From the NCBI GenBank assembly GCA_949825025.1, contig OX463783.1:15349628-15413627 (forward strand): 64,000 nucleotides of DNA, given 5' to 3'. The position numbers were made by a program, and so were the translations under genes. This DNA comes from Siphlonurus alternatus. Its lineage: Eukaryota > Arthropoda > Insecta > Ephemeroptera > Siphlonuridae. The notes below the pieces were generated by a model, which was not told where the DNA came from, made no database searches, and saw only the letters and a program-made list of their open reading frames with translations. Positions 1-13,244 of this stretch are shown here, piece by piece; within the stretch, counting starts at the first letter, position 1, and each line of letters begins with the position of its first letter.

Positions 1-3000
1 ATACGATTTTTTTTTTTTTTTTTATCTGCAGCCATGTGTTGATGTCACTTTTTCGTAGCTGTAGGTATGAGAAATATAACAGTCGCCCTCGGGTTCTGGT
101 AAACAATGCAGTATGATTATGTGTTCCTCCGGAAAAAACTTGTAGCGATGTATAATACCAGAGATTTTATAGTGTAACAATTAATGTAAGCTCTTTGGTA
201 ATACTAAAATTTCAACATGTTTGAATTTTCATCTTTCAAAAAATAAAAATGTAAAAAAAATGCTATTAAAAGTGTGACAAAATTATAAAGCTTGGCTAGG
301 GAAGTATAATTTTATACTATGAAATACTGAAGGGTGTACTGTTGTAAAAATATTTAGTGAATGAGGATACTCGTGTTTATCTTATTTTATAGCTGGAATG
401 GAATTCATTTACGTGCTTTGCTGTATATATATAGCCTGTAAAGATTTGTCACAGAAGTAAGACATTTTCTAGCCTTCCTAAAATAAAGTTACAAAATTAA
501 CAATAAAATAAAAAAATATTTATTTTTATATAAGGGGTTCTGCCAAGTTTTTAGCGTTTATCATATATATAAGAAATGTTAATTATGGTATAATTTCTGT
601 TACGCGTATTTCTGCTATTTGCTGGATGAATCTTGTATTATTTCGACTACAGGCTACAGTACCTCTCTGCTAGCTTGTCCATGCAGCATTAGAATATATT
701 GTAAATGAATTACCTTGCCACAGGCATGTTCCGGTACTACATCCTCAATATTGATTTTATTTTATACAAACTTCAGTTTTAATAACAAAAAATAGTCCTG
801 TTTGAATTCCCTCATTTAGTATCAAAGTTTGCCACTATTTTTTACTGAAATAAAACACTAAAAACTGTAAAAAGCAATACAACATAAACTTATAGAACAA
901 CTTTGCACTGATTGTGAGTAAAAGCTGTAAAAAAGCTCTAAAGTTTTTATAAATTAAACAATCATTTTTCTTAATTATTTAATGCGAAAAGTTTGAAATC
1001 TTCTTTATTATAATATAAAATAATTTATATGAATAGAGCTAGTGTACATAATTATTATATAACATACTGCATATTATGTATGAATATTATACATACTGAT
1101 GTTCATTTTCGACTATCGATCTACTATACATTTGAAGCATCCATACACGCACTGATATACAAACGTACCCCCATTAGAAAGAAAAAAGGTGAAAGAGTTT
1201 TATCAATAAGATAAAATTATTATACAAGTTATTGTTAACTAAGCACGCGAGAAATATGTGAAAAAGGACACGTATGATATAATTAATTATTATATAGGGG
1301 GAACATCAGTACTCAGGCATTCATCCCCTCTTAATACTCTATATAACGGCTAAATTATTAATCATGTATATATGGCTCCATCCCCCACTGTTACTTTAAA
1401 CAACTTATCTGTCAACAATAATTTAATTTGTTCTATACCATTAAACTCGGCTCCCTTAATATAGTCTTATTACACATTTATCCAGCATACTTTTTATATA
1501 TGCAATATAAAGCAATGTAAAAAAAATATGTCCTATCTATGTTCTGTAAAAAATCATCAATATATATTATATGTCGTCAATAGCGAGGTTGCGATTTCTA
1601 TATATAACTGCATGCATTTTGACTGTTCTGGAGAGATGACTTTCAGACGTGACGCGATTGCTAATTCAATCAACACTATTTTTTTTTTTTTTTTTTTTTT
1701 TTGGCGCGCGCCATACTATATAAATATTATTTTAATATTCAACAGCTGAAACTAAACATACTCATGCTAATATTGTTATAAGACTCAATGTGATGAAGAA
1801 ATAATCATGAGTTTCAAGACAGTTTTTATTATTTTAGCAATAAGAGTATATGAAAAGCTTTTACGAAGAGAATTGAATTGAAATTATTATTGACACAAAA
1901 AAATACATAACATAATTAATTGGTGAATAAAATTCATGCATATACAAAATGTAAAATAAAACCCTTAATTTAATCAAAAGTACAATAACAACTTTCATTT
2001 TTTTTAAAGACTGCTAAATTTTTTTCAATCGCACTAATGCTATAATAATATAAGATATAATTTTTTATGTTGTCCTGTTTTTCATAGTGCAACTCCCCTC
2101 CCCCTCCTCCCGAAACCGAAGCGTTGCATCCGCCCTTGTTCGGAGCAAATATATGTAGTAATATATCTAGAAATGATCAAGTTTAAATGATGAGCACAGC
2201 CCGAAATATTTGTTAATTTCGGGCTTTGCTCTAATCGCGAGGGGCACTTCTATATAGGTATAATGTGTATCTTTCTTTCGGGCTTTGCCTGAATTCGGGC
2301 TTTGATGCCAACATTGCCAACAGATAGTATATTAATAAAATTCAATGTTTATGTAAAATTTATGTAAAAGATCAATTAAAATTTCAATACATATATTTTG
2401 TATAATTGTTATATAGATCGAATTATACAACGTTGATGAATTTGAATATGATTAAGTGAAGTATCAACATCAAAAACTTTTATCATGATTCATAATCATC
2501 TGATTAAATCAGAGTAGCATAAATTATTGTATACTCCATTTATTTTTCATTTTCTCATGTTCAATAATCAATTGACAGACTGAGCTGGAAAATACAAAAA
2601 TTCAATGACATTGTATTTCCAGTTGCTATCGGTTAATGATTATTAATTTGGTGTGATTAGAATACACAATTATTTTATATTATGTTCTCATGCTGACGCG
2701 CCCCCCGCATATATACACCGGTCATATATCAACTTCCTGTCACTTTTAGTAAAATGTCTCACCCGTCGTCGTTGAAGTAATCTTTAGACCACCACTTTTT
2801 GCTAACATCTTGTTAATTAAAATATACAATTAAATTAATTTCATTTTTCCGACGGAAGTACCCGGAGGTTTCTCTCCTTCCTATTCGTATTTGAAGTTTG
2901 ATTTTTTTACAAAAAGGTTTGTAATAACTAATAAGAGTACTTGTTAGCAAAATTTCAAAACTCTTATATTAATAGGTCGGAAATTATTAAATTCCGGCTA

Positions 3001-3016
3001 TTTCCGGTGGGAATAA

Positions 3017-3091
<75 letters not shown>

Positions 3092-4797
3092 AAAGTTGAC
3101 TTATTTATTGCTCTTGATTATTTTAACCATTACGTCATATAATAAATAATATGCTTGTTACGCGATGAACTACGAAAGTTATATGACGTATAAAACTATA
3201 AATTATAATAATTATCATCATATAGGGAATGACATTTGACCTGCATGCAGACTACACTATGAATATTATGATGGTCCATAATGTTGTAAAACAGATTAAT
3301 AAGGACAAACCGTCAAATTTAAATGACCCTGTCTGCTGATTTTTAACTTTGATTGTATAGCTTTTGGGCTTTAATAAGTGTAGCGTAAATACACTTCTCG
3401 TACGAAATAATAACTTATTTACATTTTATAAAATTATATTATATTATTTATTATACATTGCAGAACACACTCTATTATTCTCATATTATTTATATAAATT
3501 AATAATATTTAAAATAAATACAGTACAGTACATATTCACTATTATATTATACAAATTCCATTTCTCGGTATACGTAAAAATTAATTTTATATAACATTAT
3601 ATTATATTTATGTACACGTTCTATCTTTCTCATATTATATATTAATTTCATACCATAAAAATCCTAATTTGTTAATATAAATTATATTATGGAACTCCCT
3701 ATATATGGAAGCCATTCAAACCATCGGCTTGCAGCATGGTCATTGCATGAAGACGGAAAATTATGAGCTAAAACCAAAGATGTCTGTGGCTAAAACTTTG
3801 TGCGTCAAGGAACATCTGGTTTTTTAAAAGTGCGTGTTATATCATCGGGTGGTCTCAAGAACCTGCAAGTTGGCCACTTGTCAAATGACCTGAGATTCTA
3901 GAAGGGCTCTTTTGTGCATAAAAAGAATGAGGAAAAAAAAAATATTTCTTCGACGGTGGTGTCTTTTTTTTTTTTAAATTAGCTGGGGTGTGTTTTTTTT
4001 TGTTTTTTTTTTTTTAACTAGCTGGGAAAAAAATTGTTTGAGCAGTTTGAGAATCGCCGCGCTTGGTTTTCTATATTAGAAACTAGCTTGCATACATAAT
4101 TGCCACTAATTAAAATTTTATTTATTATACTTTTAATCAAATATATGATGAGAGCCAATAAAATTTATAATCGTTGAAGCCAATTAAAGCTAATAATTAT
4201 AAAATAAATATGTATAGCGCTATAAAGGCTGTATTAACAAAGCGCTTACATTGTATATACACTATATATAAGATCTCTGGTATATAACTTATTTTATTAT
4301 CTAATTATTTCCAGCAAGATTATAATAATATTTACTTTTTTTCTCTCGTAATACAATGCCATGACGTAAAAAAATGCGTTTCTCGTCCTACGAGAAAATA
4401 AAACAGCATTTTTTAAGCATTGAGCACAGTATAATCATATAATGTTTGCATCGTGCAATGTCTGAATATAATAATAAACCAATACCACCCACTGCTTTTG
4501 AGGAGTCCTCCAATCTTCATTATATCTTTGAGGAAAGGCGGCTATATATTTAAATGTATGGTTAAAGAAATTAAATAAAAAAGGGTAAATAATAATGACT
4601 GTCACATCAAATTTAAGTGAATAATGGTTGTAGTTCAGCAGTAGAAGGGGAGGGAGACACCTTCTATTGCTATCTGCTCAGAGATTATTATATCTAGTTA
4701 TCTACTAGTTACGTAGATCTATCAACTGTTTTGAAACGCCCTCTGAAATTAGCTGGAATTAAATAATTTCCAGTCTTCTTGTTTTTATAATGTTTGT
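1..4797. other. AT-rich region without a recognised gene
   Basis: No open frame here has plausible coding composition. It holds the (TAAA)n run at 3012-3093, several poly(T) runs, and four TTCGGGCTTTG-type repeats at about 2215-2305. An unexplained less AT-rich patch lies at 3690-3900. FHA exons for gene A, if they exist, were not found here. Confidence 0.6.
3012..3093. repeat. (TAAA)n microsatellite
   Basis: About 20 copies of TAAA/AAAT in a row in AT-rich DNA before gene A. Confidence 0.95.
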
Positions 4798-5084
4798 TTC
4801 AACTGAACCCTGCTGTAGGGACTGAATTAACCTCCCGGCTCTTCGTAGACCCTACTTTTGTGGGTTTCTTTCTAAACTGGGGCGGCCATGGCCTAATCAA
4901 TTCATCCCAGCATTCGCCTGGTTGTGACTGAAGAAACCGTGGAAACCTCAGTCAGGATGGTCGGCAATTGATGGAGGATGCCATCAATCACATCCCGGAT
5001 GCACGAGTGGGTAGTGGGTGTTCTTTAGCAACCGCCACTTGTGAAAAGTTTGGCGGTGCATGGCTGGGATCGAACTCACGATTT
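4798..5084 (-). mobile_element. tRNA-headed SINE (SINE-A), head truncated
   Basis: It matches the copy at 35051-35349 through the body and ends within the B box (GGGATCGAACTCACGA on the + strand), losing the A box. An extra stretch of about 40 bases (about 5018-5060) not found in the other copy interrupts it near the head. Confidence 0.75.
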
Positions 5085-5745
5085 TTATATAGAATTATGA
5101 AACATTGCATGTAGACAGGTTGACAATATGAGTGTGAAAACTTTAATTTTTGAACTAATATAATTTTTCTTGTGCATGGCGCTCTCAGCATGCAATAACG
5201 TTTCAGTCAGGCTGAGTTCAAGCTATCACTGTCACCGTTATAAAGATCTGAGGGCTTGGAATACCTTCTATTGGCATGTATATATAGCAGGTAGAGCAGT
5301 AAAGACCGTAATATATTATGGTTATTCAAGTTATTGCCGGTATTGTCTATTTCATGCCAAAAACCAACATACCAGGCTTGTTACATATACTGTTTTGACC
5401 TTGTTTTGTACAAAAGGCATGTTATTCAACCAATTCAGTGTAGAAAGTTAAAAAAAAAAAAAAACTTGAAATAATAACAAAAAAAAAAAAAGAAAAAAAA
5501 TCACGCCTTCTAAAAAAAAATAAAATAATATATATTTCATTGAATACATCATTTCGAAGTAATTTTATAACAAACATTAACAAAATATCGTATATGATAT
5601 ATGTTGTTCTCATATATATAGTAAAAAAATATACTGAATGTGCTTGTGAATAAATAAATAAAATACATGTATAATACTGTACATAAAAATATAATAATTA
5701 TAATGCATGATGTATTGTAATTATTATATTTTATACAATCATGTG

Positions 5746-6078
5746 AATGGACAACATACATGAAAATTTTTTTTTGCAGAAATGAATAGAGGTTACCACA
5801 TTATGCTACTCTGATTTTTTTCAGATTTTTTTTTAGACCCGGAAATATTTTTAAATAATTATTGAATGTCCTGTGATTTCAGTTGGCACCCCTGAATCCT
5901 TAATAAAAAGGATAGAGACTGGACGTCTATTGACGCCTCCAGGGGGCGTGGCCGCACTTTCAATAATTATTTAAAAATAGTTTTGGGTCTCAAAAAAATC
6001 TAAAAAAATTCAGAGTAGCATAATTTGGTACCCTCTATTCATTTCTGCAATAAAAATTGTTCATGTATGTTGTCCATT
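5746..6078. mobile_element. Palindromic element, family 4, copy 1
   Basis: The ends AATGGACAACATACATG and CATGTATGTTGTCCATT mirror each other. Inner blocks GCAGAAATGAATAGAGG and CCTCTATTCATTTCTGC also mirror. It lies about 280 bases before the gene A upstream exon. Confidence 0.82.
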
Positions 6079-6399
6079 GTGTTGTAAATGTATAATAATT
6101 AATGATTGTAGTCATTTTATACACTTAGGGACAGCACAAACGTTACATCTACCTGTTCAACCGTAACTGCAGCTCAAAAAGACAAAAATATACAATATTG
6201 ATAGAGGCATAGACTACCTGATAAAGCCTTCTTAAAAATTATATTATAGTTTGGTCTGCAAAGCCCACAAATTAAAGCAGGGAAAACGTTCGTGCTACCT
6301 CGAAGTGTATCTTCATAAAACATTCTCAGAGTCTCTTATTTATTTGTTATGTTAATATCAGTGTCAAGATCAAGATGTCAGCACCCCCTGAACCTATGA

Positions 6400-7434
6400 T
6401 GGACTAGTCGATCTCCAATTCAAAGTCACATGGTTGATCCCCCAGCTACAAACGCGGGAAAAATTGTAAAATCTGACATCAAAACGATTCTCCCAAAACC
6501 ACTGATGTCACTCCACTGCGTACCACCTTTTTCTATTGGAAATGGTTACATGCCAATGTATAATCATCGAAAGCCAAACGTTGTGGAAACGCCACCATTG
6601 ATGGCCATCTCCGCTGAACCTCCCAATCTGTCAAAAAGAGCTGCAATAGACCAAAATATCAACAGACCAACAGAACGCTTCCCAAATCACAATCATTCAA
6701 ATGTAAATATCAGTGAAACAAAAACTGAAACCGAGCTGGAAAATCAGGTGTCACGAAGAAAAATGAAGGAACTAGACGCCCGTAAAAAGCTATAGAGAAT
6801 GCGATGGAAGAATACCAGAATTTTGTTATAAAGAAAAATCATAGAAACAAAGCTCGTAGGCTACGAAGAAATCAATTGATAAAAAAAATGAAATTAGAAG
6901 GAAAGTTGCCTGTGAAGCCAACTAAATTGTGTACCCATTCTCCTAGTTCAGTGCCTTCTCTAGGGCAAACTCTGTTGGGCATTGCTACTCAGAATACTGG
7001 GGTATTACCTCAGCGCATCACCAATACGGGGCAAACTCAGATCCCCACCCCAGGGCAAACTCTGGTCTCCACCTTAACTCAAGGGAGAATGACTGTTGCC
7101 CACCCCAACTCCAGGGCAAACTCTGGTCCCAGCTCCAACTCCAGGGCGAACAATTCTGTTGCCCACCCCAACACCAGGGCGAACGACTATATTACCCACC
7201 CCAACTCCAGGGCGAACGACTCGGTTGCCAACCCCAACGCCAGGACAAAGCTTTTCGATGCTAATGTCCCCGCCAATCAATCAAGTTCAGGTCTCTTCTG
7301 CACGTTACCATCACAGAGGTCTTCCAGAGGGTCATATATATCATCCCCCTTCAGATACAATAATCTTGCTGACACACCAGAAACACCGAAGACGCATGAG
7401 AACAATTGATGGAAAGCCTTTAATTAAATTTGAG
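6400..7434 (+). CDS. Gene A upstream disordered exon, reading frame broken twice
   Basis: The frame opens at 6400, with an in-frame ATG at 6430, and encodes a low-complexity region ending in SRRKMKELDARKK. This resembles the RKEKLKELECRKK stretch of the equivalent gene B exon. The frame stops at TAG 6793. One extra A in the five-A run at 6784-6788 would carry it into the next frame (KAIENAMEEYQNF, then a basic ARRLRRNQLIKK stretch). Near 7092-7096 the coding signal returns to the first frame as PTPGRT-type repeats, which needs two missing bases. The two losses sum to three. A possible acceptor lies at 6360-6361 and a possible donor (GAG|GTACGC) after 7434. That donor is phase 0, but the next exon needs phase 2, so the junction is unresolved. 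Either sequence errors or real decay would explain this. Confidence 0.5.
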
Positions 7435-9076
7435 GTACGCGTTGCTCGAGATAAATACACTAACTGTGAGCAAGGGTTTGTGGTGATTGTAAGGGTGAAG
7501 TTTAAATGGTGGGTTGTGATATTCGTGTATGGTAGAAACTAGAAACGTTGGACAAATAATAAATATTGCTATATAAATAAAATGTTAAATTAGTTATTTT
7601 AATGGTTATAAATGGTTTAAATGTGTGTCCCCTTTCTCTAGAAAATAGCATGCCTTCAAACATAATCTTTTACACCTAGGATCGAAATGCTGGACCAGAA
7701 AAAAAATACATTAATTTGACATGTGTATTATGTAAATTATAATTAAAATATGAATGATAAGAAAAATTAACAATTATATATAAATGTAATTGAGAATGTT
7801 ATTGTTATCTTAATGCACTAGGGTTTTTCCAACGCTGTTTTTTATGAAACCCAATATAGTATCTATTTTTTATAATTTTTCCTTGTTTACAAATATGTAC
7901 AGTTAAAATATTGAAATAAAAATCTTGAGTCTTGTCGTAAAAAGACGAAAAAGAAAAAGAACCCGGTCAATTCCACGTACGTTTTTGTAATTATATATCA
8001 TACCGTTGCAACGTAATACGAGTGGAAATGCAACTGGAAAAGGGGATCATATCATAAGAACTGATGCCGGCCATGCAGTGTGTCCAAAAAGATATAATTA
8101 ATTAATAAATACCCTCCTCGTATCATCCCACCCCACTCGATGTTAGTTAAAGAAATTAAATTTCAGGGTGGAAAACAATCCCAACTTTCCCCTCTCTACT
8201 CCTATACTACACTATTTTAAGTCCTGTTGCCTTTTTATGATATGTAGACATGTAATTTTACACACGCAATATCATAAGAATAACTTTTGTATTTTTTTAC
8301 AGTTCACAACAAACTAAAAAAATCATTAAATTTTCCCTTTATATTATATTTATTATTTTATAAAACGTGAATCATTCTTCTTTAAAACACATTATAGCTT
8401 TATCAATATTAATGAAACAAATTTTGAAATAATTTACTGATCAATAGAACATGGAATTATTAAAATAAATACATTATTGATGTATAATGAAAAATATCGT
8501 AACAGTTGTAAAAAGGGGATCGAGTAAACGGGAATATAACTTATTCATAAAGAAAATTAACTGACACCTGGAAACGGTTCCTTACTATAGGAAGAATCAC
8601 TCATGAAATTGATTGTTTTCCCGTTGGTGATATTTGTATTAAAGATTTTAATTTGTTTTTAAATAATAAATATACATCAAAAGGATACTTGACAAGTTAA
8701 ACCTTCCAGGAAGAATTAAGTAAATTCTAATAATAATAATAAATGTTTATTGAGCAAACATGATGGCAATATAATATATACATTTATAAATGAAATGTTT
8801 TAATAAAGTGTAAAAAAAAAAATGAAGAAATTTTAGAAAAAACTAAGAAATTGCAAATTTATAGTTAGTAGTATTTTTCTAAAATAAAAGTTAACATGTA
8901 TAAGAAATATTATGCATCTACATTTTATAAATATGTTATAAAGTTTATTTATGTACCAGACGTTTGCAAAATAAAAAAATTAAGGAGTAAAAATTATTAA
9001 ATTTTATTTATAATGTAAATAACTATTTACTAAATTTCAAGTTTTTCCATCCTATTTTCTAATATTATTTTTCTAT

Positions 9077-9126
<50 letters not shown>

Positions 9127-9290
9127 GTAATTTCAAGGCTAGCTGACTTAAAATTTATATATTTTTTAAAAAGTTGCAGCAGAATGGAACAATTTTAACA
9201 TGCTGAATATTATGGAAATGCTTGTACGTTTCTAGATCTCTGTATAGGAATATTACCAGTAATAATATTTGTTGGTTTTCCCGTTTATCA
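7435..9290. other. Gene A intron region, AT-rich
   Basis: No coding exon was recognised, although an unseen exon is possible because the phases on either side do not match. A short LINE-like tail (AATAATAATAAATGTTTATT, then GAGC) lies near 8727 on the minus strand. Confidence 0.5.
9079..9124. repeat. Poly(A) run
   Basis: A run of 46 A bases or so in a gene A intron; it may be the tail of a decayed retroposon. Confidence 0.9.
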
Positions 9291-9553
9291 AGGTGTGGTG
9301 AATAATAATAAAAAAAAATTATGGCTAGACTGGGTGCTCTTCTGACATCTTCAAAAATCGCAAATTTATATCTCTCTGTAAACATTTTATTTAGTCTGCA
9401 GGCAATTTCATTGTGTAAGGAATTTTTGTTCTTATTTTCCCCGTAATTTATGGAGGTGTGGTGAATCAAAATTTCTTATTTTATGGCTAGACTGGGTGCT
9501 CTTCTGACATCTCTTCAAAATTGCAAATTTACATCTTTCTGTAAACATTTTAC
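9291..9553. repeat. Tandem duplication (period about 164) in a gene A intron
   Basis: GGTGTGGTGAAT, then TATGGCTAGACTGGGTGCTC, TTCTGACATCT and CTGTAAACATTTTA recur after about 164 bases. The second copy ends about 80 bases before the exon at 9633, so the duplication moved intron sequence near the acceptor. Confidence 0.75.
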
Positions 9554-9632
9554 TTACCCTGAAACAATATCCTTATTGTAAATGTGAAGCTGAAAAAATA
9601 TTTAAATTAATTAATTGTTTTGATTGTTTCAG

Positions 9633-9841
9633 TTGTGACATTCGTCGATCTGCAATGAAATTAACAACGTCAACGTTCATCAAGAGGCCGTTTGCTCGAT
9701 CTGCTCCAAACGTGACATTCAACGAAGAAGTTGAGGTCAATGAGTATGAGTCATGCAAGTCAGAAACCATCCCCTACAAGTTACCTGAGGACCGTGCAAA
9801 GGGCAACACAAAACATCCCTTCCCCGGTCTCAAGGACACAG
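9633..9841 (+). CDS. Gene A exon: linker before helicase region
   Basis: The acceptor TTTCAG precedes 9633 and the donor GTCAGT follows 9841. The exon enters in phase 2 and leaves in phase 1. It encodes a polar linker containing APNVTFNEEVEVNEYE. The equivalent gene B exon (62503-62690) has the same phases and a similar VRFTENAV stretch, which supports homology. No catalytic motif is present. Confidence 0.8.
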
Positions 9842-10045
9842 GTCAGTCAAAAAAAAAAATGTGTCTCTCTCCCTTTCCCTCCCTATTAATTACTAAAAAA
9901 TAAAGAATCTTGTTGTTTGTTACTAAATTGATTTCTTATGGTGACAGGAAGTATATATATATAATTTCTTACCAGTTTATTATAATACTTGCTATTGTGT
10001 AATTGCATTACTAACAATAAGAAGTATTGACTTCTTTATTTTAAC

Positions 10046-10181
10046 CAGGGGAGGTTAGAGGGCTGCCCCCCCCCCTGAATTTTTTGGATTTAAATTTAAA
10101 ATGGGCAATATAGGCCATATTGACCTTATGGGAGTTATGCCCCCCCCCCCCCCTAGAATTTTCATTTTAAATCCACGCCTG
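10046..10181. mobile_element. hAT-like MITE in a gene A intron
   Basis: It runs from CAGGGGAGG to ATCCACGCCTG with C runs inside. The flanks ATTTTAAC and ATTTTGAC match at seven of eight bases, fitting an old hAT duplication. Confidence 0.65.
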
Positions 10182-10560
10182 ATTTTGACTGCATATATGC
10201 TATTAAATCAATGAAAGAGTAATACAATTAAAAAGTGGCGTCTATCCACTTTTGAAGCTAATGTTCAGTTGAAGTAAACTTTCAATTTTTTTTTTAAATG
10301 TTACTTATTTATGTAGCATGTAGAAAAAAATATTATATCATCATTATAATCAGTTTTTAACTTAAACTTAATTAAGAATTGATTTGGTGTATAACGGGTT
10401 AACTGTTTGAATTCAATTTTAATAGAAATTATGAAAATCAATTGTACATATTAAGCTTTATTTTCTTTGTTTGACTTACAAATATAACCAGCTGCAGTGA
10501 TATCCTTTAGTTTAACAATGTAAAAAAACACCAAATAAAATTTCATTTCATGTGTTTCAG

Positions 10561-10850
10561 TTGTTGGGGATGAAATGGATCGTCTGATTTTAAGCATCTT
10601 GTACTGGGACATTGCCTGGTTATTTAATGAAGAGAGTCTCAATCACTGTCCGGAGATGTGGAAGCAAGGCTACATCTTGTACACGGTGCTCATGTATAGA
10701 CAACACATGATGGAGGCAATCGCAAACAAACAGCCTGGGGAGACACCCAAGTTCTCAATCAGTGCAGGTCCAAATCTACTAGAGGAGAACATGAACTTAC
10801 CACCCCCTGCCTCGACGCTACACTTTCCTACCTATGAATCTTATCATAAG
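10561..10850 (+). CDS. Gene A exon: N-terminal helical region
   Basis: The acceptor is TTTCAG and the donor GTAAGT; phase 1 in, phase 0 out. It encodes VVGDEMDRLILSILYWDIAW followed by helical and proline-rich sequence ending ESYHK. In Sen1/senataxin-type proteins an aromatic-rich region of this kind precedes the first RecA domain. The matching gene B exon ends FEIYYK at the same phase. Confidence 0.85.
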
Positions 10851-11376
10851 GTAAGTTAGCAGCCTTTAGTTATCACTTGTAATGAATAATGATAGCAAAA
10901 ATTAAGGTCCACATCATATTTTTTTTTTAATAATTCACAAAATATTTTTTTAACTTGGAAATTTTATTTTATTTTAACTATCTTTCTGTACAAAATTAAA
11001 ATAATGAAAGCACTGAATATTTGTCTGCAGGAAGTTTTAATGGAATCAATTTAGTTTTAGGATTTAGTCAAACAGGAGCCTTATAGGTATTCAAGCTAGT
11101 ATTGTGAAAATGTTCTCTATATGCCGCCTCAGAATAAAAGTGTTCTATATTCCACAAAGTTTTGACCACAAGTATAGACCTTATGTACATGTAGACAAAA
11201 CACTGAGGTTTGGACGACACTTATATTCTGCGGCAACGATTATTATGCCACCATGTTTAAAATATATTATATACAGTATATCAGTAATTATTGTTCTACA
11301 CCTTCTTCTTTGCCATTTAAATTAAGTACTTTCATGGTGAAACAGACACTTCATATTGAAATTACTGTGTCCTCAG

Positions 11377-11660
11377 GAATGGTTCCGACTGATGGTTTTG
11401 GAACTGTGGGCGACGTTGTACAACATCTATAGAACACAAACCCCGGAGGAGAGGCTCAAGCTGAAAGCTACGATTATCAGTTGTGAGGATGAGGAGCAGT
11501 TGAAGCGATCCGTCACCCTTCGTCTGTCCATCGCAATGCCGTCTCACAACGCACTGTTCGAACTGCCAGAACAGTTCGTCTTGATCAAGATTCCTGCCAA
11601 ACTGAGAGAAGGAGTGGCTTACAGCACACAGACAAATGATGTCTGGTTCAGATGTTTTGG
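11377..11660 (+). CDS. Gene A exon: pre-helicase domain (EW...ELW)
   Basis: The acceptor is CCTCAG and the donor GTGAGA; phase 0 in, phase 2 out. It starts EWFRLMVLELWATLY, aligning with EWLPRVLFDLWTSI in the gene B exon at 63782. The repeated strands (FVLIKIPAK) fit the beta-barrel and stalk region before the helicase core of Upf1/Sen1-type enzymes. Confidence 0.85.
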
Positions 11661-11667
11661 GTGAGAT

Positions 11668-11731
11668 TTATTTGTTTATTTATTTAATTACTTATTTATT
11701 TATTTATCTATCCATCTATTTATTTATTCAT

Positions 11732-11790
<59 letters not shown>

Positions 11791-11815
11791 CTTATTTATT
11801 TATCTATTTATTTAT
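11668..11815. repeat. (TTTA)n microsatellite in a gene A intron
   Basis: About 35 TTTA units with a few substitutions begin seven bases after the donor of the 11377-11660 exon. Confidence 0.93.
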
Positions 11816-12216
11816 TTTGAAAATAAAAATAAATTATGGTTAATATGTTTGAATGTACACCTGTCAAATATTTCTAATTCATAAGATAAAAATCAAGGAT
11901 CATATTTTCCTATAGCTTATGTTGTCTGCACAGATAGTTCAACTGATTCTTGCTTCATGAATCGATTGAACATTTACTAACAGATCTCATGTCAGAGTGA
12001 TCTTACATGAGCCATATTTTCATATTCGTTAAAATCATGAAAGTTAAAGCACCATATGTTTGAAAGAAATTACCCATAGTAATGAACTTTTTTTTTTTGT
12101 TTTTTTTTTTTTTTTTTAAATCTGGCATTATCATATATGTATTTCAATTAAAAACTAGGTTATTTTACTGTTTTGATGCTACTTATATTATAAATGACAA
12201 TATTTTGCCCTCACAG

Positions 12217-12304
12217 ATTTTTGGGGAATGGTAAAGAGGGGAAAGTTGTAAGAACAATGGACAAATTTGGAAAAATTACCTATTCCTTCGACATTGACGT
12301 CTTG
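12217..12304 (+). CDS. Gene A short exon: beta-barrel region
   Basis: The exon is 88 nt, with acceptor CTCACAG and donor GTAAGT; phase 2 in, phase 0 out. It encodes FLGNGKEGKVVRTMDKFGKI. It is too short to show as a long open frame, but it is needed to keep the flanking exons in phase. Confidence 0.8.
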
Positions 12305-12504
12305 GTAAGTTCTTTAATTTGATTTCAAACTTTTTTTACCCTTTGATTTATTAATTTTTGTTTTTTTTTCATTGGCACTCACTTGAAATGTGTGACTAGT
12401 GATATTATTAATAAAAATATTTACTTTTTCTTCTCATCTATATAGCTATTTTTTAATCTAAAACTGTGATATTCTGCTTTAATTAACGACTTGCACTTGT
12501 CCAG

Positions 12505-12841
12505 GTTCGCTACCACTCCCGAGACAGTATAAACATGGACATTCCAGCTGAGATTACGGTATTACAAGGCTCTCGCAGTTCAGTACTCAACATGCAGGGG
12601 ATGTTCGCGATGTCCTACTCTCCTCTCAAGAACATAATCCTGTCTCCCACGATGCGTAACATGACTGCTCCAAGTCTGAACCTAGACGGCATACGTTATC
12701 TCCACTGCATGCAGAAGAAATTGTTTGACAAACTGCAACCTTTTCTGAGCGTCTCTGAAGACCAGATCAACGTTATTTCAAAAATTGTGCAAAATTTGTT
12801 TTGTGATTGTCCCAGTTTGAACATCATTGAGGGAACAGCTG
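12505..12841 (+). CDS. Gene A exon: start of RecA1, first part of Walker A
   Basis: The acceptor is TCCAG and the donor GTAAGT; phase 0 in, phase 1 out. It encodes the end of the N-terminal domain, a Q-motif-like region (DQINVISKIVQNL) and SLNIIEGTAG. The last glycine codon is split across the intron and completes the Walker A loop GTAGSGKT with the next exon. Confidence 0.9.
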
Positions 12842-13244
12842 GTAAGTAGAATATTGGATTGCAGGGAACTGAAAATTAAGGTTATAATATTCTCTGGGGG
12901 AGAGATAAACCCCTTTCATAAGCTGCCGGCATAATTATTATTATTATTATTTTTTTTTTTTAAATGTGCATGCAAATGTTATATTTCATAAATTTACACA
13001 TATTTTTTTTCTTTATTTTCTTCTTCTTTTTGCTCTATGTTAATTACACTAAATTCACCCTATGTTTTTCCTTAAAAATAAATTAGAATTGCTGTAATAT
13101 ATTTTTCTGCAAAACCTTATAAAAAGAAGTTGTACCCCCGGCCATCCCATAAGATCCAACCATTTCTCTCTAGTCTCTTACTTATTGCAAAAACAGCACC
13201 TTGAATAATTTCTGCTGTTTTCTTACCAAAATTGATGTTCACAG

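Noticed and set aside
3690..3900. Possible FHA or other exon for gene A
   Set aside because: The patch is less AT-rich, but every frame is interrupted and no FGR, SRxQ or splice signals fit.
7074..7280. Minus-strand open frame with GVGVGNRVVRPGV repeats
   Set aside because: It is the shadow of the PTPGRT repeat on the + strand.
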